This document shows, piece by piece, positions 36,307 through 44,343 of a DNA stretch of 64,000 nucleotides. The notes beneath the pieces were generated by a model. The model was not told where the DNA came from and searched no databases. It saw only the letters and a list, made by a program, of their open reading frames with translations. Position 1 is the first letter of the stretch. Every line of letters begins with the position of its first letter. Source of the DNA: [Empedobacter] haloabium (lineage in GTDB: Bacteria > Pseudomonadota > Gammaproteobacteria > Burkholderiales > Burkholderiaceae_D). The stretch covers positions 1,364,001 to 1,428,000 of the forward strand of contig CP136508.1 of the NCBI GenBank assembly GCA_008011715.2, written 5' to 3'. The position numbers were made by a program, and so were the translations under genes.

Positions 36307-36342
36307 GAAGTCTGGCTGAACCGCCAGCGTGGCACAAACACC

Positions 36343-36396
36343 GGTGTCAGGCACCTGTCTTGGGGCCGCAGGGCCCCAAGACAGGTGCCTGACACC
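36343..36396. repeat. 54-bp palindrome, GGTGTCAGGCACC family, copy 1
   Basis: Near-perfect palindrome with GGTGTCAGGCACC ends and a GGGGCC-rich centre, able to form a hairpin of more than 20 bp in RNA. It lies between cbpM and the convergent Gln/Gly-rich gene and may act as a transcription terminator for either. Confidence 0.9.
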
Positions 36397-36434
36397 ACGG
36401 GTCTAGCGAGCGTCCCAGCAAAGCCAGGAAACAC

Positions 36435-36488
36435 CGGTGTCAGGCACCTATCTCGGGGTCGGAAGACCCCGAGATAGGTGCCTGACAC
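36435..36488. repeat. 54-bp palindrome, GGTGTCAGGCACC family, copy 2
   Basis: Same length and ends as the copy at 36343 but a different central stem (TATCTCGGGGTC and its complement). Both copies are followed by ACGGGT. The two have diverged in the stem with compensating changes that keep pairing. Confidence 0.9.
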
Positions 36489-36497
36489 CACGGGTCA

Positions 36498-37628
36498 TCA
36501 ACGCTGATCGTCCACGTCCCCACCACGGGAGCCGCCACCGCCCGACTGCCGGCTGCCCACGTCATCGACATCGTGCCCGCGCTCGCCGCCAGCCCCCTGC
36601 ATCCCCAGGTGGCGGTCGGCCTGCTCGTTGTCAGTGCGGTTGTTCGGCGTGGTCTGGTTGCCGCTGCCGCCTTGCGTGTTGGCCGACTTGTCGGACTGCT
36701 GGTTGCTGCCGCGGTTGCCCATGCCGGTGCGCTCGCCGCCCATCTGCGTGCCCGCGTCCAGGCCCAGGTCGTCGCTTGATGCCTGCAGGTTGCCGCTGGC
36801 ATCGCCGTTGCGGCTTGGCGTATCGGACTGCATGGACCCCTCGTTGCCGCCCATGCCGCCGCGGCCCGTCATGCCGCTCTGGCCCGTGCCCACATTGTGC
36901 AGGTCGCCACCCCGTTCGCCGCCCATGCCGCCCGAGTGCTGGCCGCCGTGGCCGTGACCCTGGTGGTTCTTGTCGACGTGCGACTGCTGGCTTTGCGACT
37001 GGTCCTGCGATTGCCGGCTGCCCGGACCGCCTTTCTGGTCCTGCACGCGGCTCAGCGCATCGCGGCTGCCCGGGCCACCCTGCAGGCCCTGGCCGGAGCC
37101 CTGCTGGTTTTCCGGCCCGCCCTGCAGCTTCTCGGCGATGTCGCCGGACTGGCTGCCCGACTGGTTGGTCGACATCTGGTTGCCCGAAGGCTGGCTGCCG
37201 ACGCCGCCCTGGCCCTGCGGCGAGCCGCCGAGATAGTCGGACTGGCCGGACTGGTTCCCGCCTCCCTGTGCACTCTGCTGGCTGGCGCCGCCTTGCTGGG
37301 TGCCTTGCTTGTTGCCTTGCTTATTGCCTTGATTAATGCCTTGGCCGCTCTGGCCGCCTGCTGTGCCCGACGGCGTACCGCGAATGCCGTCCTGTGCGCC
37401 TTCACCACCGATCGATTGGTCCGTTGCCATGTCCATTCCTCCCGAGCTGCCGGCGGCGCTGCTCTGCAGGTTGCCGCCGTGGTTGCCGATATTCGGTTCG
37501 CGGTTGACCGCGGGGTTGTCGTTGGCCTGGATGCCGGCCGCATGATTGCCGCTTTCGGCCTTGTAGCCCGCATCCTCCGCTTTTCCCGAGTGATAGTTGC
37601 CGCCGACCTTGTCCAGATTGTTCGTCAT
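36498..37628 (-). CDS. Gln/Gly/Ser-rich hydrophilic protein (376 aa), function unknown
   Basis: After MTNNLDKVGGNYHSGKAEDA the protein is low-complexity and lacks hydrophobic segments, with NKQGNKQGTQQGGASQQ-type runs, many GG pairs and His-rich stretches (GHGHGGQHSGG). It resembles hydrophilin-like, intrinsically disordered stress proteins. ATG 37628 has a perfect AAGGAGAT site; the upstream open frame to 38342 is rejected because it runs antisense through the LysR gene. A similar protein is encoded at 42.9-43.5 kb. No domain recognised. Confidence 0.7.
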   Translation of the reverse strand: MTNNLDKVGGNYHSGKAEDAGYKAESGNHAAGIQANDNPAVNREPNIGNHGGNLQSSAAGSSGGMDMATDQSIGGEGAQDGIRGTPSGTAGGQSGQGINQGNKQGNKQGTQQGGASQQSAQGGGNQSGQSDYLGGSPQGQGGVGSQPSGNQMSTNQSGSQSGDIAEKLQGGPENQQGSGQGLQGGPGSRDALSRVQDQKGGPGSRQSQDQSQSQQSHVDKNHQGHGHGGQHSGGMGGERGGDLHNVGTGQSGMTGRGGMGGNEGSMQSDTPSRNGDASGNLQASSDDLGLDAGTQMGGERTGMGNRGSNQQSDKSANTQGGSGNQTTPNNRTDNEQADRHLGMQGAGGERGHDVDDVGSRQSGGGGSRGGDVDDQR

Positions 37629-37750
37629 GTCATCTCCTTGTTTGCATGGTCGTTGCGGGGCGGCGCGCGCCCCGGCAGAGGTCCATGCTAGGCCGCGCGA
37701 TGGCCGGGGAGAGTAGGCGCACGCGCCGTGCCGCTGTAGGAACGATGGCG

Positions 37751-38668
37751 TCAGTAGGCGCCGTGCGGCAGGCTGTAGTCGAGTTCGAGGAACTGGTGCT
37801 TCAGCCAGCTGGCGGCGGGGCCCAGCTGGTCGTCGGTGCGATGGATGACGAACAGCGGATACTGCAGCGAATCGCCGTCCTGGCCGCGCAGGCGCACCAG
37901 GCGGCCCTGCGCCAGGTCGTCGGCGATCATCGCCTCCGGCATGCTGCCCCAGCCCAGGCCCCCGCGCAGCAATGCGTGCTTCGAGTGCAGGTCGGCCAGG
38001 CGCCAGTTGGCGCGGCCCAGCACGCCGAAGTCCTGGCCCTGCGTCAGCGGGCTGCGGTCCGTCACGACCAGTTGCAGGTGCTCGCGCAGCACGGCCGTCG
38101 GCACCACGCCCTCGATCGCCGCCAGGGCGTGATGCGGCGCGCACACCGGCATCATTGCCACATGGCCTGCCAGCTGGCGCTCGATCGTGTCCGGCATCGC
38201 CACCGGCATGCCGGACACGCCCAACTCGCAGGCGCCGTCCAGCACCATCTGCGTGACGGCGCCGAGCGCTTCGGTGTGCAGGCGCAGCGAAACGGTCGGG
38301 TATTCGCGGCGGAAGGCTTCCAGCACCGTCACCAGGCGGCACATGGGGAACATCACGTCCACGACAAGGCAGACCTCCGCTTCCAGCCCGGCACCCAGCG
38401 CCTTGGCCCGGGCGCGCATGTCGTCCACCTTGGCCGATACGGCGCGCGCGTCGGCGAGCAAGGCCTTGCCGGCTTCCGTCAATGTCGGCTTGCGCCGGCT
38501 GCGGTCGAGCAGTGCGATATCGAGCTGCTCCTCCAGGTTGGCGATGGTGTAGCTGATGACGGACTGGGTACGGTGCAGCGCGCGCGCCGCGTGCGCGAAA
38601 CCGCCGTGGTCGATGACGGCGATGAAAACGCGCAGCTGGTCGAGCGAAGGGAGGCCGGGGTCGCGCAT
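37751..38668 (-). CDS. LysR-family transcriptional regulator
   Basis: A 305-residue LysR protein with an N-terminal winged helix (LDQLRVFIAVIDHGGFAHAA, RALHRTQSVISYTIANLEEQ) and a periplasmic-binding-fold effector domain. It is divergent from the azoreductase gene with 103 bp between; a 15-bp palindrome there is a likely binding site. By position it probably regulates azoR in response to quinone or electrophile stress (inferred). Confidence 0.93.
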   Translation of the reverse strand: MRDPGLPSLDQLRVFIAVIDHGGFAHAARALHRTQSVISYTIANLEEQLDIALLDRSRRKPTLTEAGKALLADARAVSAKVDDMRARAKALGAGLEAEVCLVVDVMFPMCRLVTVLEAFRREYPTVSLRLHTEALGAVTQMVLDGACELGVSGMPVAMPDTIERQLAGHVAMMPVCAPHHALAAIEGVVPTAVLREHLQLVVTDRSPLTQGQDFGVLGRANWRLADLHSKHALLRGGLGWGSMPEAMIADDLAQGRLVRLRGQDGDSLQYPLFVIHRTDDQLGPAASWLKHQFLELDYSLPHGAY

Positions 38669-38679
38669 ATCGGAAATTT

Positions 38680-38694
38680 CGATAGAATCTATCG
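38680..38694. promoter_or_regulatory. Palindromic LysR-type operator between lysR and azoR
   Basis: CGATAGA A TCTATCG, a perfect 7-bp inverted repeat 12 bp upstream of the LysR start, in the divergent promoter region where LysR autoregulatory sites occur. Confidence 0.65.
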
Positions 38695-38771
38695 TTATAA
38701 AGTGGATTTTCTCGATACTAAACCTGTTCTAAGATGGCCGCAATCACCCAACATTTTCCAAGGAGCCCATC

Positions 38772-39386
38772 ATGGCAACGGTCCTCAACATCAACAGCAG
38801 TGTACGTACCACCGGTTCGCTGTCGCGCCAGCTGACGGCGGAGTTCATCGCCAAGTGGCGCCAGGCGCACCCGGATGACGTCATCGTCGAACGCGACCTC
38901 GCGGCCGAGCCGGTGCCACACCTGGACGAGCAGACGCTGAGTGCATTCTTCACGCCGGCCGAGCAGCGCAATGCCGAGCAGGCCTTTGCGGCGAAGTTGT
39001 CCGACCGGCTGGTGGACGAGGTGGCCGCGGCCGACGTCATCGTCATCGGCGCGCCGATGTACAACTTCTCGGTGCCGTCCGGCCTGAAGGCCTACATCGA
39101 CCAGATCGCCCGCGCCGGCCGTACCTTCAAGTACACCGAGACGGGGCCGGTGGGCCTGTTGACCGGGAAGAAGGTCTACATCGTCACGGCCAGCGGCGGC
39201 GTGTACAGCGAAGGCCCCGGTGCCGGCTTCGACTTCCTGGCGACCTACCTGCGCGCCGTGCTGGGCTTCCTGGGCCTGACGGACATCACGTTCATCCGCG
39301 CCGAGGGCGTGGCGCTGGGCGAGCAGGCGGTGGCGGACACGCTGGCGAAGAGCCGCAGCGCCATCGACGAGCTGGCCGCGGCGTAA
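38772..39386 (+). CDS. azoR: FMN-dependent NADH-azoreductase / quinone reductase
   Basis: A 204-residue flavodoxin-like enzyme. The FMN phosphate loop INSSVRTTGSLSRQLT, the flavin-contacting GAPMYNFSVPSGLKAYIDQI near residue 93 and TASGGVYSEGPGAG near 140 are typical of AzoR. It reduces quinones and azo bonds with NADH and protects against thiol-specific stress. AAGGAG precedes the ATG. Confidence 0.94.
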   Translation: MATVLNINSSVRTTGSLSRQLTAEFIAKWRQAHPDDVIVERDLAAEPVPHLDEQTLSAFFTPAEQRNAEQAFAAKLSDRLVDEVAAADVIVIGAPMYNFSVPSGLKAYIDQIARAGRTFKYTETGPVGLLTGKKVYIVTASGGVYSEGPGAGFDFLATYLRAVLGFLGLTDITFIRAEGVALGEQAVADTLAKSRSAIDELAAA

Positions 39387-39485
39387 GCGCGCAGCGGGCA
39401 GGGCGGCGGCCGCAATTTTCGCCGCCGTCCTGAAGGAATCCGTTGCAGCCGTTATCATATCGGCATGCCCGCAACGGAGCCTTGA

Positions 39486-40364
39486 ATGAAACACCAACTG
39501 CATTTGCTGATCATCGACCCGCAGAACGACTTCTGCGACTTGCCGCCGGCCTACCGGCCGCTCAATCCGGCCACCGGCGCGGCCGTCGCGCCGGCGCTGC
39601 CGGTACCGGGCGCCCATGCCGACATGCGCCGCCTGGCGGAGCTGATCGAACGGGGCCGCCACGGCATCGAAGCGATCAGCGTCACCCTCGATTCGCACCA
39701 CCGCTACGACATCGCCCACCCGACGTTCTGGGTCGGCGCCGATGGCGGTCCCGTCGCGCCATTCACGCAGATCTCGGCCGAGGACCTGCGCGCCACGCGC
39801 TACCTGCCGCGCCACCCGCAAGCCCGCGCCCGCGCCCAGGCCTACCTGGACGCGCTGGAAGCGGCCGGTCGCTACCAATTGATCGTCTGGCCCGTCCATT
39901 GCGAGATCGGTTCCTGGGGCCACAATGTGCACGACGACGTGCGCGCCGCCTACAACCGCTGGGAAGACGCGGCGCTGGGCGTGGTGAAGAAGATCGCCAA
40001 GGGCTCCAATCCCTGGACCGAACACTACTCCGCCGTGATGGCGGAAGTGCCGGACGATGCCGACCCGGACACGCAGCTGAACCGCAGCCTGATCGACAGC
40101 CTGCTGCGATCCGACCGCGTCTACATCGCCGGCGAGGCCGGCAGCCACTGCGTCAAGGCGACCACGGAACACATCGTCGAGCAATTCGAGGCGCACGATC
40201 CCGCTGCGCTGGCGAAGCTGGTGCTGATCACTGACTGCATGAGCCCCGTCACGGGCTTCGAAGCGCAGCAGCAGGACTTCCTGGCGCGCATGCGCGCCAA
40301 GGGTGTGCAGATGGCGCAGTCCGGCGACGTGCTGCAGGAACTGCTGGTCAATGCGGGGCGCTGA
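39486..40364 (+). CDS. Nicotinamidase-like cysteine hydrolase (isochorismatase fold)
   Basis: A 292-residue member of the PncA/isochorismatase-like superfamily. The catalytic Asp is in IDPQNDFCD at the N-terminus, a metal-site region in [16 protein letters not shown], the active-site Lys probably in [12 protein letters not shown], and the nucleophile Cys in [15 protein letters not shown] near residue 220. It is longer than classical PncA (about 210 residues) because of an inserted segment between the Asp and Lys motifs. It lies one base before pncB, supporting nicotinamide deamidation in NAD salvage. Confidence 0.82.
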   Translation: MKHQLHLLIIDPQNDFCDLPPAYRPLNPATGAAVAPALPVPGAHADMRRLAELIERGRHGIEAISVTLDSHHRYDIAHPTFWVGADGGPVAPFTQISAEDLRATRYLPRHPQARARAQAYLDALEAAGRYQLIVWPVHCEIGSWGHNVHDDVRAAYNRWEDAALGVVKKIAKGSNPWTEHYSAVMAEVPDDADPDTQLNRSLIDSLLRSDRVYIAGEAGSHCVKATTEHIVEQFEAHDPAALAKLVLITDCMSPVTGFEAQQQDFLARMRAKGVQMAQSGDVLQELLVNAGR

Positions 40365-40365
40365 G

Positions 40366-41589
40366 ATGACGAACCTGACCGCTACCCCGACCGCTACCCC
40401 CTTCGTGCCTGTCGTACGCAGCCTGCTGGAGACGGACCTCTATAAATTCTCGATGTGGCAGGCCTTGCTGCACTGGCACCCGGGCGCGCAGACCGAATAC
40501 GAATTCCGCTGCCGGAACAAGCCGGCCTATCCGCTGGCCGAGCTGAAGGAAGAGGTCGAGCGCCAGCTGGACCACCTGTGCACCATGTCGTTCACGGAAG
40601 AAGAGCTGGCCTACCTGCGCTCGCTGCGCTACATCAAGAGCGACTTCGTCGACTTCCTGACCGTGTTCCGCTTCCAGCGCAAGTTCATCACGGTGACGAC
40701 CGAGGGCGACGAGCTGGCGATCCACGCGATCGGCCCGCAGGTGCATGTGATGGGCTTCGAGATCTTCGTGCTGTACATCGTCAACGAGCTGTATTTCCGC
40801 CGCTTCGACCAGGCCGCGGCGCTGGCGGAAGGGCGCCGCCGCCTGGACGCGAAGATCGCGGCGCTGAAGGAATTCGGCCAGCAGCCGATGCAGCGCAATC
40901 CGTTCGAGTTCTCCGACTTCGGCGTGCGCCGGCGCTTCTCGGCCGCGTGGCATGACGAGGTGGTGGAGCGCCTGGCGGCCGAGGTGCCGGAGTTCTTCAA
41001 GGGCACGTCCAACGTCTACCTGGCGATGCGCTATAAGATCCACCCGATCGGCACGATGGCGCATGAGTACATGCAGTCGTTCCAGGCCTTCGGCGTGCGG
41101 CTGCGCGACTTCCAGAAGGCCGCGCTGGAGGACTGGGTGCAGGAATTCCGCGGCGACCTGGGCACCGCGCTGACGGACGTCGTCGGCATGGACGCCTTCC
41201 TGCGCGACTTCGACCTCTACTTCGCCAAGCTGTTCGACGGCCTGCGCCACGATTCGGGCGACCCGGTCGTATGGGGCGAGAAGGCGATCGCGCACTACCT
41301 CAAGCTGCGCATCGACCCGAACACCAAGCGCCTGGTCTTCTCGGACGGGCTGGACCTGGACAAGGCCATCGCGCTGTACCGCCACTTCGCCGACCGCATC
41401 ACGACCGGCTTCGGCATCGGCACCTGGCTCACCAACGACCTGGGCATCCAGCCGCTCAACATCGTCATGAAGCTGGTACGCTGCAATGGCCAGTCGGTGG
41501 CCAAGCTGTCGGATTCGCCGGGCAAGACGATGTCGAAGGACGAGACCTTCCTGGCTTATCTGCGCCAGGTGTTCGAGATCCAGCAGTAA
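40366..41589 (+). CDS. pncB: Nicotinate phosphoribosyltransferase
   Basis: A 407-residue enzyme making nicotinate mononucleotide from nicotinate and PRPP. Features: N-terminal [20 protein letters not shown], catalytic region [20 protein letters not shown] with the phosphorylatable His, [15 protein letters not shown], and [19 protein letters not shown] with SPGKTM near the end. It immediately follows the nicotinamidase-like gene (TGA, one base, ATG), forming a two-gene NAD salvage operon. Confidence 0.96.
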   Translation: MTNLTATPTATPFVPVVRSLLETDLYKFSMWQALLHWHPGAQTEYEFRCRNKPAYPLAELKEEVERQLDHLCTMSFTEEELAYLRSLRYIKSDFVDFLTVFRFQRKFITVTTEGDELAIHAIGPQVHVMGFEIFVLYIVNELYFRRFDQAAALAEGRRRLDAKIAALKEFGQQPMQRNPFEFSDFGVRRRFSAAWHDEVVERLAAEVPEFFKGTSNVYLAMRYKIHPIGTMAHEYMQSFQAFGVRLRDFQKAALEDWVQEFRGDLGTALTDVVGMDAFLRDFDLYFAKLFDGLRHDSGDPVVWGEKAIAHYLKLRIDPNTKRLVFSDGLDLDKAIALYRHFADRITTGFGIGTWLTNDLGIQPLNIVMKLVRCNGQSVAKLSDSPGKTMSKDETFLAYLRQVFEIQQ

Positions 41590-41602
41590 CGCCAGAGGCA
41601 AC

Positions 41603-41632
41603 GGTGACAGGCTCCGGCAGGTGCCTGTCACC
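41603..41632. terminator. Hairpin after pncB (short GGTGACAGGC palindrome)
   Basis: GGTGACAGGC (41603-41612) and GCCTGTCACC (41623-41632) form a 10-bp stem between convergent genes. There is no T-run; it may be a degenerate member of the GGTGTCAGGCACC repeat family acting as a weak terminator. Confidence 0.55.
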
Positions 41633-41637
41633 AAGGG

Positions 41638-41940
41638 TCAAGCTTCCACTCCGCCAAAGCGCAGCATGATGGTATTGGCCTGCTCGCGTTCCTGCTCGGT
41701 GTCGACGTCGACGCTGAGCAGCGCGGCCGGGCGGGCGACCGGGTGATCCGTGTCGTCGGCATCGTCCGGCGTCAGCGAATCCATGATGTTGTCGACGGCA
41801 TTCGTCGTCGTGTCCTGCGCGCGCGCGTCGTGCAGGTTCAGCTGCACGGCCGAACCGTGGAAGCCGGCCTGCAGCAGCGCGGCGCGGGCGCTCTCGGCGT
41901 CCGCGACCTGTTTGAAATTGCGATGGATCGTGTCGGGCAT
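41638..41940 (-). CDS. Small acidic hypothetical protein (100 aa), YflT-like
   Basis: MPDTIHRNFKQVADAESARA, then ALLQAGFHGSAVQLNL and the C-terminal LLSVDVDTEQEREQANTIML with RFGGVEA resemble the fold of general-stress YflT-type proteins, with a beta-alpha N-terminal half and an acidic middle. GAGGAGGAAGC precedes the ATG. Family link is tentative. Confidence 0.65.
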   Translation of the reverse strand: MPDTIHRNFKQVADAESARAALLQAGFHGSAVQLNLHDARAQDTTTNAVDNIMDSLTPDDADDTDHPVARPAALLSVDVDTEQEREQANTIMLRFGGVEA

Positions 41941-42035
41941 GGTGCTTCCTCCTCTATGAACTTGGCTCCATTGTGCTGCAAAAAAGGCAAGCATGTCGTC
42001 CCGATGGGACACCGCGCCCGATGAAAGGAAGGAAT

Positions 42036-42590
42036 ATGCTGGAAACCGAACGGCTGCTGCTGCGCCCCTGGCGCGCCGGCGACGTGGCGCCGTTTGTCGC
42101 CATCAGCGCCGATCCGGCCGTCACGGAATTCCTGCCGGGTCCGCTGTCGGCGGACGAGGCGAGGGCGCTGTTCACCCGGCAGAACGCACTGTATGAGCTG
42201 TACGGCACCTGCTATTTCGCGGCGCAGCTGAAGGCGACGGACGAGCTGGTGGGCTTTGTCGGCGTGAAGTACGTCGATGCCAGGCTGCCGTTCGCGCCGT
42301 GCTACGAGGTCGGCTGGCGGCTGGGTTCGCAGTGGTGGGGCGCCGGTCTCGCGACCGAGGGCGCGCGCGCGGCGCTGCGCCATGGCTTCGACAAGCTGGG
42401 GCTGGATGAGATAGTGTCGTTCACGGTGCCGGCCAACGTGCGTTCGCGGCGGGTGATGGAGCGGTTGGGGATGGTGCGCGATGTGGCCGGAGACTTCGAT
42501 CACCCGGCGCTGCCCGCGGGGCATCCGCTGGCGCGGCATGTGCTGTACCGCCTGGGTTGCGCGAGGTCGCCAGGGCCTGTCCCCGCCTAG
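42036..42590 (+). CDS. GNAT-family N-acetyltransferase (RimJ/RimL-like)
   Basis: A 184-residue acetyltransferase: LETERLLLRPWRAGDVAPFV, then EVGWRLGSQWWGAGLATEGA (acetyl-CoA pyrophosphate loop) and VPANVRSRRVMERLGMVRD. Substrate could be a ribosomal or other N-terminal amine or a small molecule. ATG 42036 has GAAAGGAAGG upstream. The last residues (ARSPGPVPA) and the TAG stop fall in the flanking GGG-CTGTCCCC repeat, so the C-terminus is repeat-derived. Confidence 0.88.
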   Translation: MLETERLLLRPWRAGDVAPFVAISADPAVTEFLPGPLSADEARALFTRQNALYELYGTCYFAAQLKATDELVGFVGVKYVDARLPFAPCYEVGWRLGSQWWGAGLATEGARAALRHGFDKLGLDEIVSFTVPANVRSRRVMERLGMVRDVAGDFDHPALPAGHPLARHVLYRLGCARSPGPVPA

Positions 42591-42860
42591 CGGCCGACCC
42601 TGAAGTTGCGCTGAGCCGTCGATACGCGACGGACTTCGGGGTCCGTCCCCTGCGGGGACTGACCCTAATGCCGCTAAGTTAAGAGAAAAGTAGCTGGGTT
42701 AGGGTCTGTCCCCGCAGGGGACTGACCCTGGTTTTAATCGCAGAACCATGCGACTTGCGCGATGAAAACCGGGGTCAGTCCCAAAAAACGGGACAGACCC
42801 CAAGCGAGCGTCTGTTCTCTGCGCGCCAAAATTCCTTAACTTAGCGGCATTAGGGACTGA
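42575..42860. repeat. Cluster of nested palindromic repeats (about 285 bp)
   Basis: Several GGGGTC(A/C/T)GTCCCC-type palindromes in tandem, enclosed by perfect 19-bp inverted arms at 42665-42683 and 42835-42853 (containing AATGCCGCTAAGTTAAG and its complement). The inner part shares the GATGAAAACCGGGGTCAGTC motif with the element at 30.3 kb. Beyond the last codons of the GNAT gene it contains no gene. Confidence 0.88.
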
Positions 42861-42872
42861 CCCCAACCACCG

Positions 42873-43487
42873 TCAGCGCGACTGGTCCTTGTTGTACAAG
42901 TCGCGCTGGTCCGCGCCCGTGCTGCCGGCGCCGGACGGGCTGCCGCGGCCTTGCTCGCCGCTCTGGCGGTTCTGCTGGGTCTGCTGGTTTTGCTGGTTTT
43001 GCTGATTCCCACCCGAGGCGTTGCCATGGCCGATCAGGTCGCCCGAGCGGCTGTCCTCGACGCGCTGGCCGCCCGATTCCGGCACGGCGGCGGAGCCCAT
43101 ATTGCCGCCGCCCGCATTCTGCAGCCCATCCGGGTCGGATGGCCGCATCGAGCCGCCCAGGCCGCCCGGCTGGGCATCGCCTTGCTGCTGGCGGTTGCCC
43201 CCGCCGCGACTCAGGCTGCCCATGCCGCCCATGCCCGGGTCGAGATCGCCGCTGCGATTGCCGCTGGCGAAGCCGCGGTCGTCCAGTTGCGAATCCGAGC
43301 CATCGGACAGCAGGTCGTCCGTGCGGCCGCCCGATTGCTGGTTGCCGCCCGCATGCGCTGCCTCGTCGTAACCCTCCTTGGTGCCGACGTGGCCGGTGGC
43401 GCCGGTGCCCATCGAGCCGGCGCTCGTCGTGCCGTCATGGGTTTTCTGGTACAGGTCGCGGCCTTTTTCTTTTCCTTCGTTCTGCAT
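42873..43487 (-). CDS. Gln/Gly-rich hydrophilic protein (204 aa), function unknown
   Basis: Starts MQNEGKEKGRDLYQKTHDGT and becomes low-complexity, with GGMGSLSRGGGNRQQQGDAQ and QQNQQNQQTQQNRQ runs; no membrane segment or signal. Composition and style match the 376-residue protein at 36.5-37.6 kb. GGGAGAC ribosome site. Probably intrinsically disordered; a stress hydrophilin is a guess. Confidence 0.65.
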   Translation of the reverse strand: MQNEGKEKGRDLYQKTHDGTTSAGSMGTGATGHVGTKEGYDEAAHAGGNQQSGGRTDDLLSDGSDSQLDDRGFASGNRSGDLDPGMGGMGSLSRGGGNRQQQGDAQPGGLGGSMRPSDPDGLQNAGGGNMGSAAVPESGGQRVEDSRSGDLIGHGNASGGNQQNQQNQQTQQNRQSGEQGRGSPSGAGSTGADQRDLYNKDQSR

Positions 43488-43590
43488 GATCGTCTCCCTA
43501 ACGAGGTTGAATACCCGTACATCGTAGGGGGAGCGGTCGCCGCATGGCATAGGTGCACGGGTAGACGTCCTGTAGGACTATGGCGGACGC

Positions 43591-43620
43591 AAAAAAAACG
43601 GCGGAGCAAGCTCCGCCGTT
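43591..43620 (-). terminator. Intrinsic terminator of the PEP-CTERM gene
   Basis: Read on the minus strand: AACGGCGGAGC, loop, GCTCCGCCGTT, then eight Ts; 21 bp after the stop of the PEP-CTERM gene. Confidence 0.92.
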
Positions 43621-43641
43621 CTTGTCGAGCAACAGCCCCGA

Positions 43642-44181
43642 TCAGCGCTGCATCTTGCGGCGCTGCGCGTAGCCGACGGCCAGCAGACCCATGGCCAGCA
43701 TCATGTAGGTGGCAGGTTCCGGCACGGCCGTGATGACGCCCGGGCCGCCGATCGTCACGCTGTACTTGCCGGCGTCGCCATTGGAATAAGCCGTGAACAC
43801 CAGCACGTAGTTGCCGGCTTCCAGGTCGCCGTAGAAGCCGGAGGTGGTGCCGCCGAACAAGTCGTCGCTGCCACCCAAGCCGTTCGTCAGCGGATCGGCC
43901 GCGTCGAACGAGTTCTGGTACAGGAACATCATGCCATCGTAATCCGAGGTCAGCAGGAAAGTGTACTCGCCGCCGGCGTCCAGGTTGAACGCGAACGTGC
44001 GGTAGGCCACGTCGGTGCCGACTATGGACAGGTCGGACAGGTCTTCCAGCGGACGGTTGTAGGTAGGCCCGCCAGTGGTGTCGCCGGTGTGAGTGTAGAT
44101 ATCTGCCTGCGCGGACTGGGCCATGCCGGCAAACAGTGCACCGATCACGAGCACTGCACGGAAGAATTTGCTGACGTTCAT
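43642..44181 (-). CDS. PEP-CTERM protein with PPC-like domain
   Basis: A 179-residue exported protein. Signal peptide MNVSKFFRAVLVIGALFAG is followed by a small beta-sandwich resembling bacterial pre-peptidase C-terminal domains (AFNLDAGGEYTFLLTSDYDG ... LEAGNYVLVFTAYSNGDAGK) and a C-terminal VPEPATYMMLAMGLLAVGYA sorting signal with QRRKMQR tail for exosortase. ATG 44181 is used rather than the longer frame to 44277. Confidence 0.88.
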   Translation of the reverse strand: MNVSKFFRAVLVIGALFAGMAQSAQADIYTHTGDTTGGPTYNRPLEDLSDLSIVGTDVAYRTFAFNLDAGGEYTFLLTSDYDGMMFLYQNSFDAADPLTNGLGGSDDLFGGTTSGFYGDLEAGNYVLVFTAYSNGDAGKYSVTIGGPGVITAVPEPATYMMLAMGLLAVGYAQRRKMQR

Positions 44182-44343
44182 GGGTGGCTCTCTTTCTGAT
44201 AGTGGAAAACCTGACAAACTCATCAGGGTCTTATAAGTATTGCATGGTATTTCCACAAAAAATCTGCTGCCAGCCAAGAACTTGCGGTAGTGTTGTGTAA
44301 ACGTAAATTGCTTCCTTTGTCATGAAAGTTATGCTAGTCCGCA

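Noticed and set aside
36498..38342. Long N-terminal extension of the Gln/Gly-rich protein
   Set aside because: The part upstream of 37628 runs across the LysR gene in another frame; a perfect AAGGAGAT site supports the shorter start.
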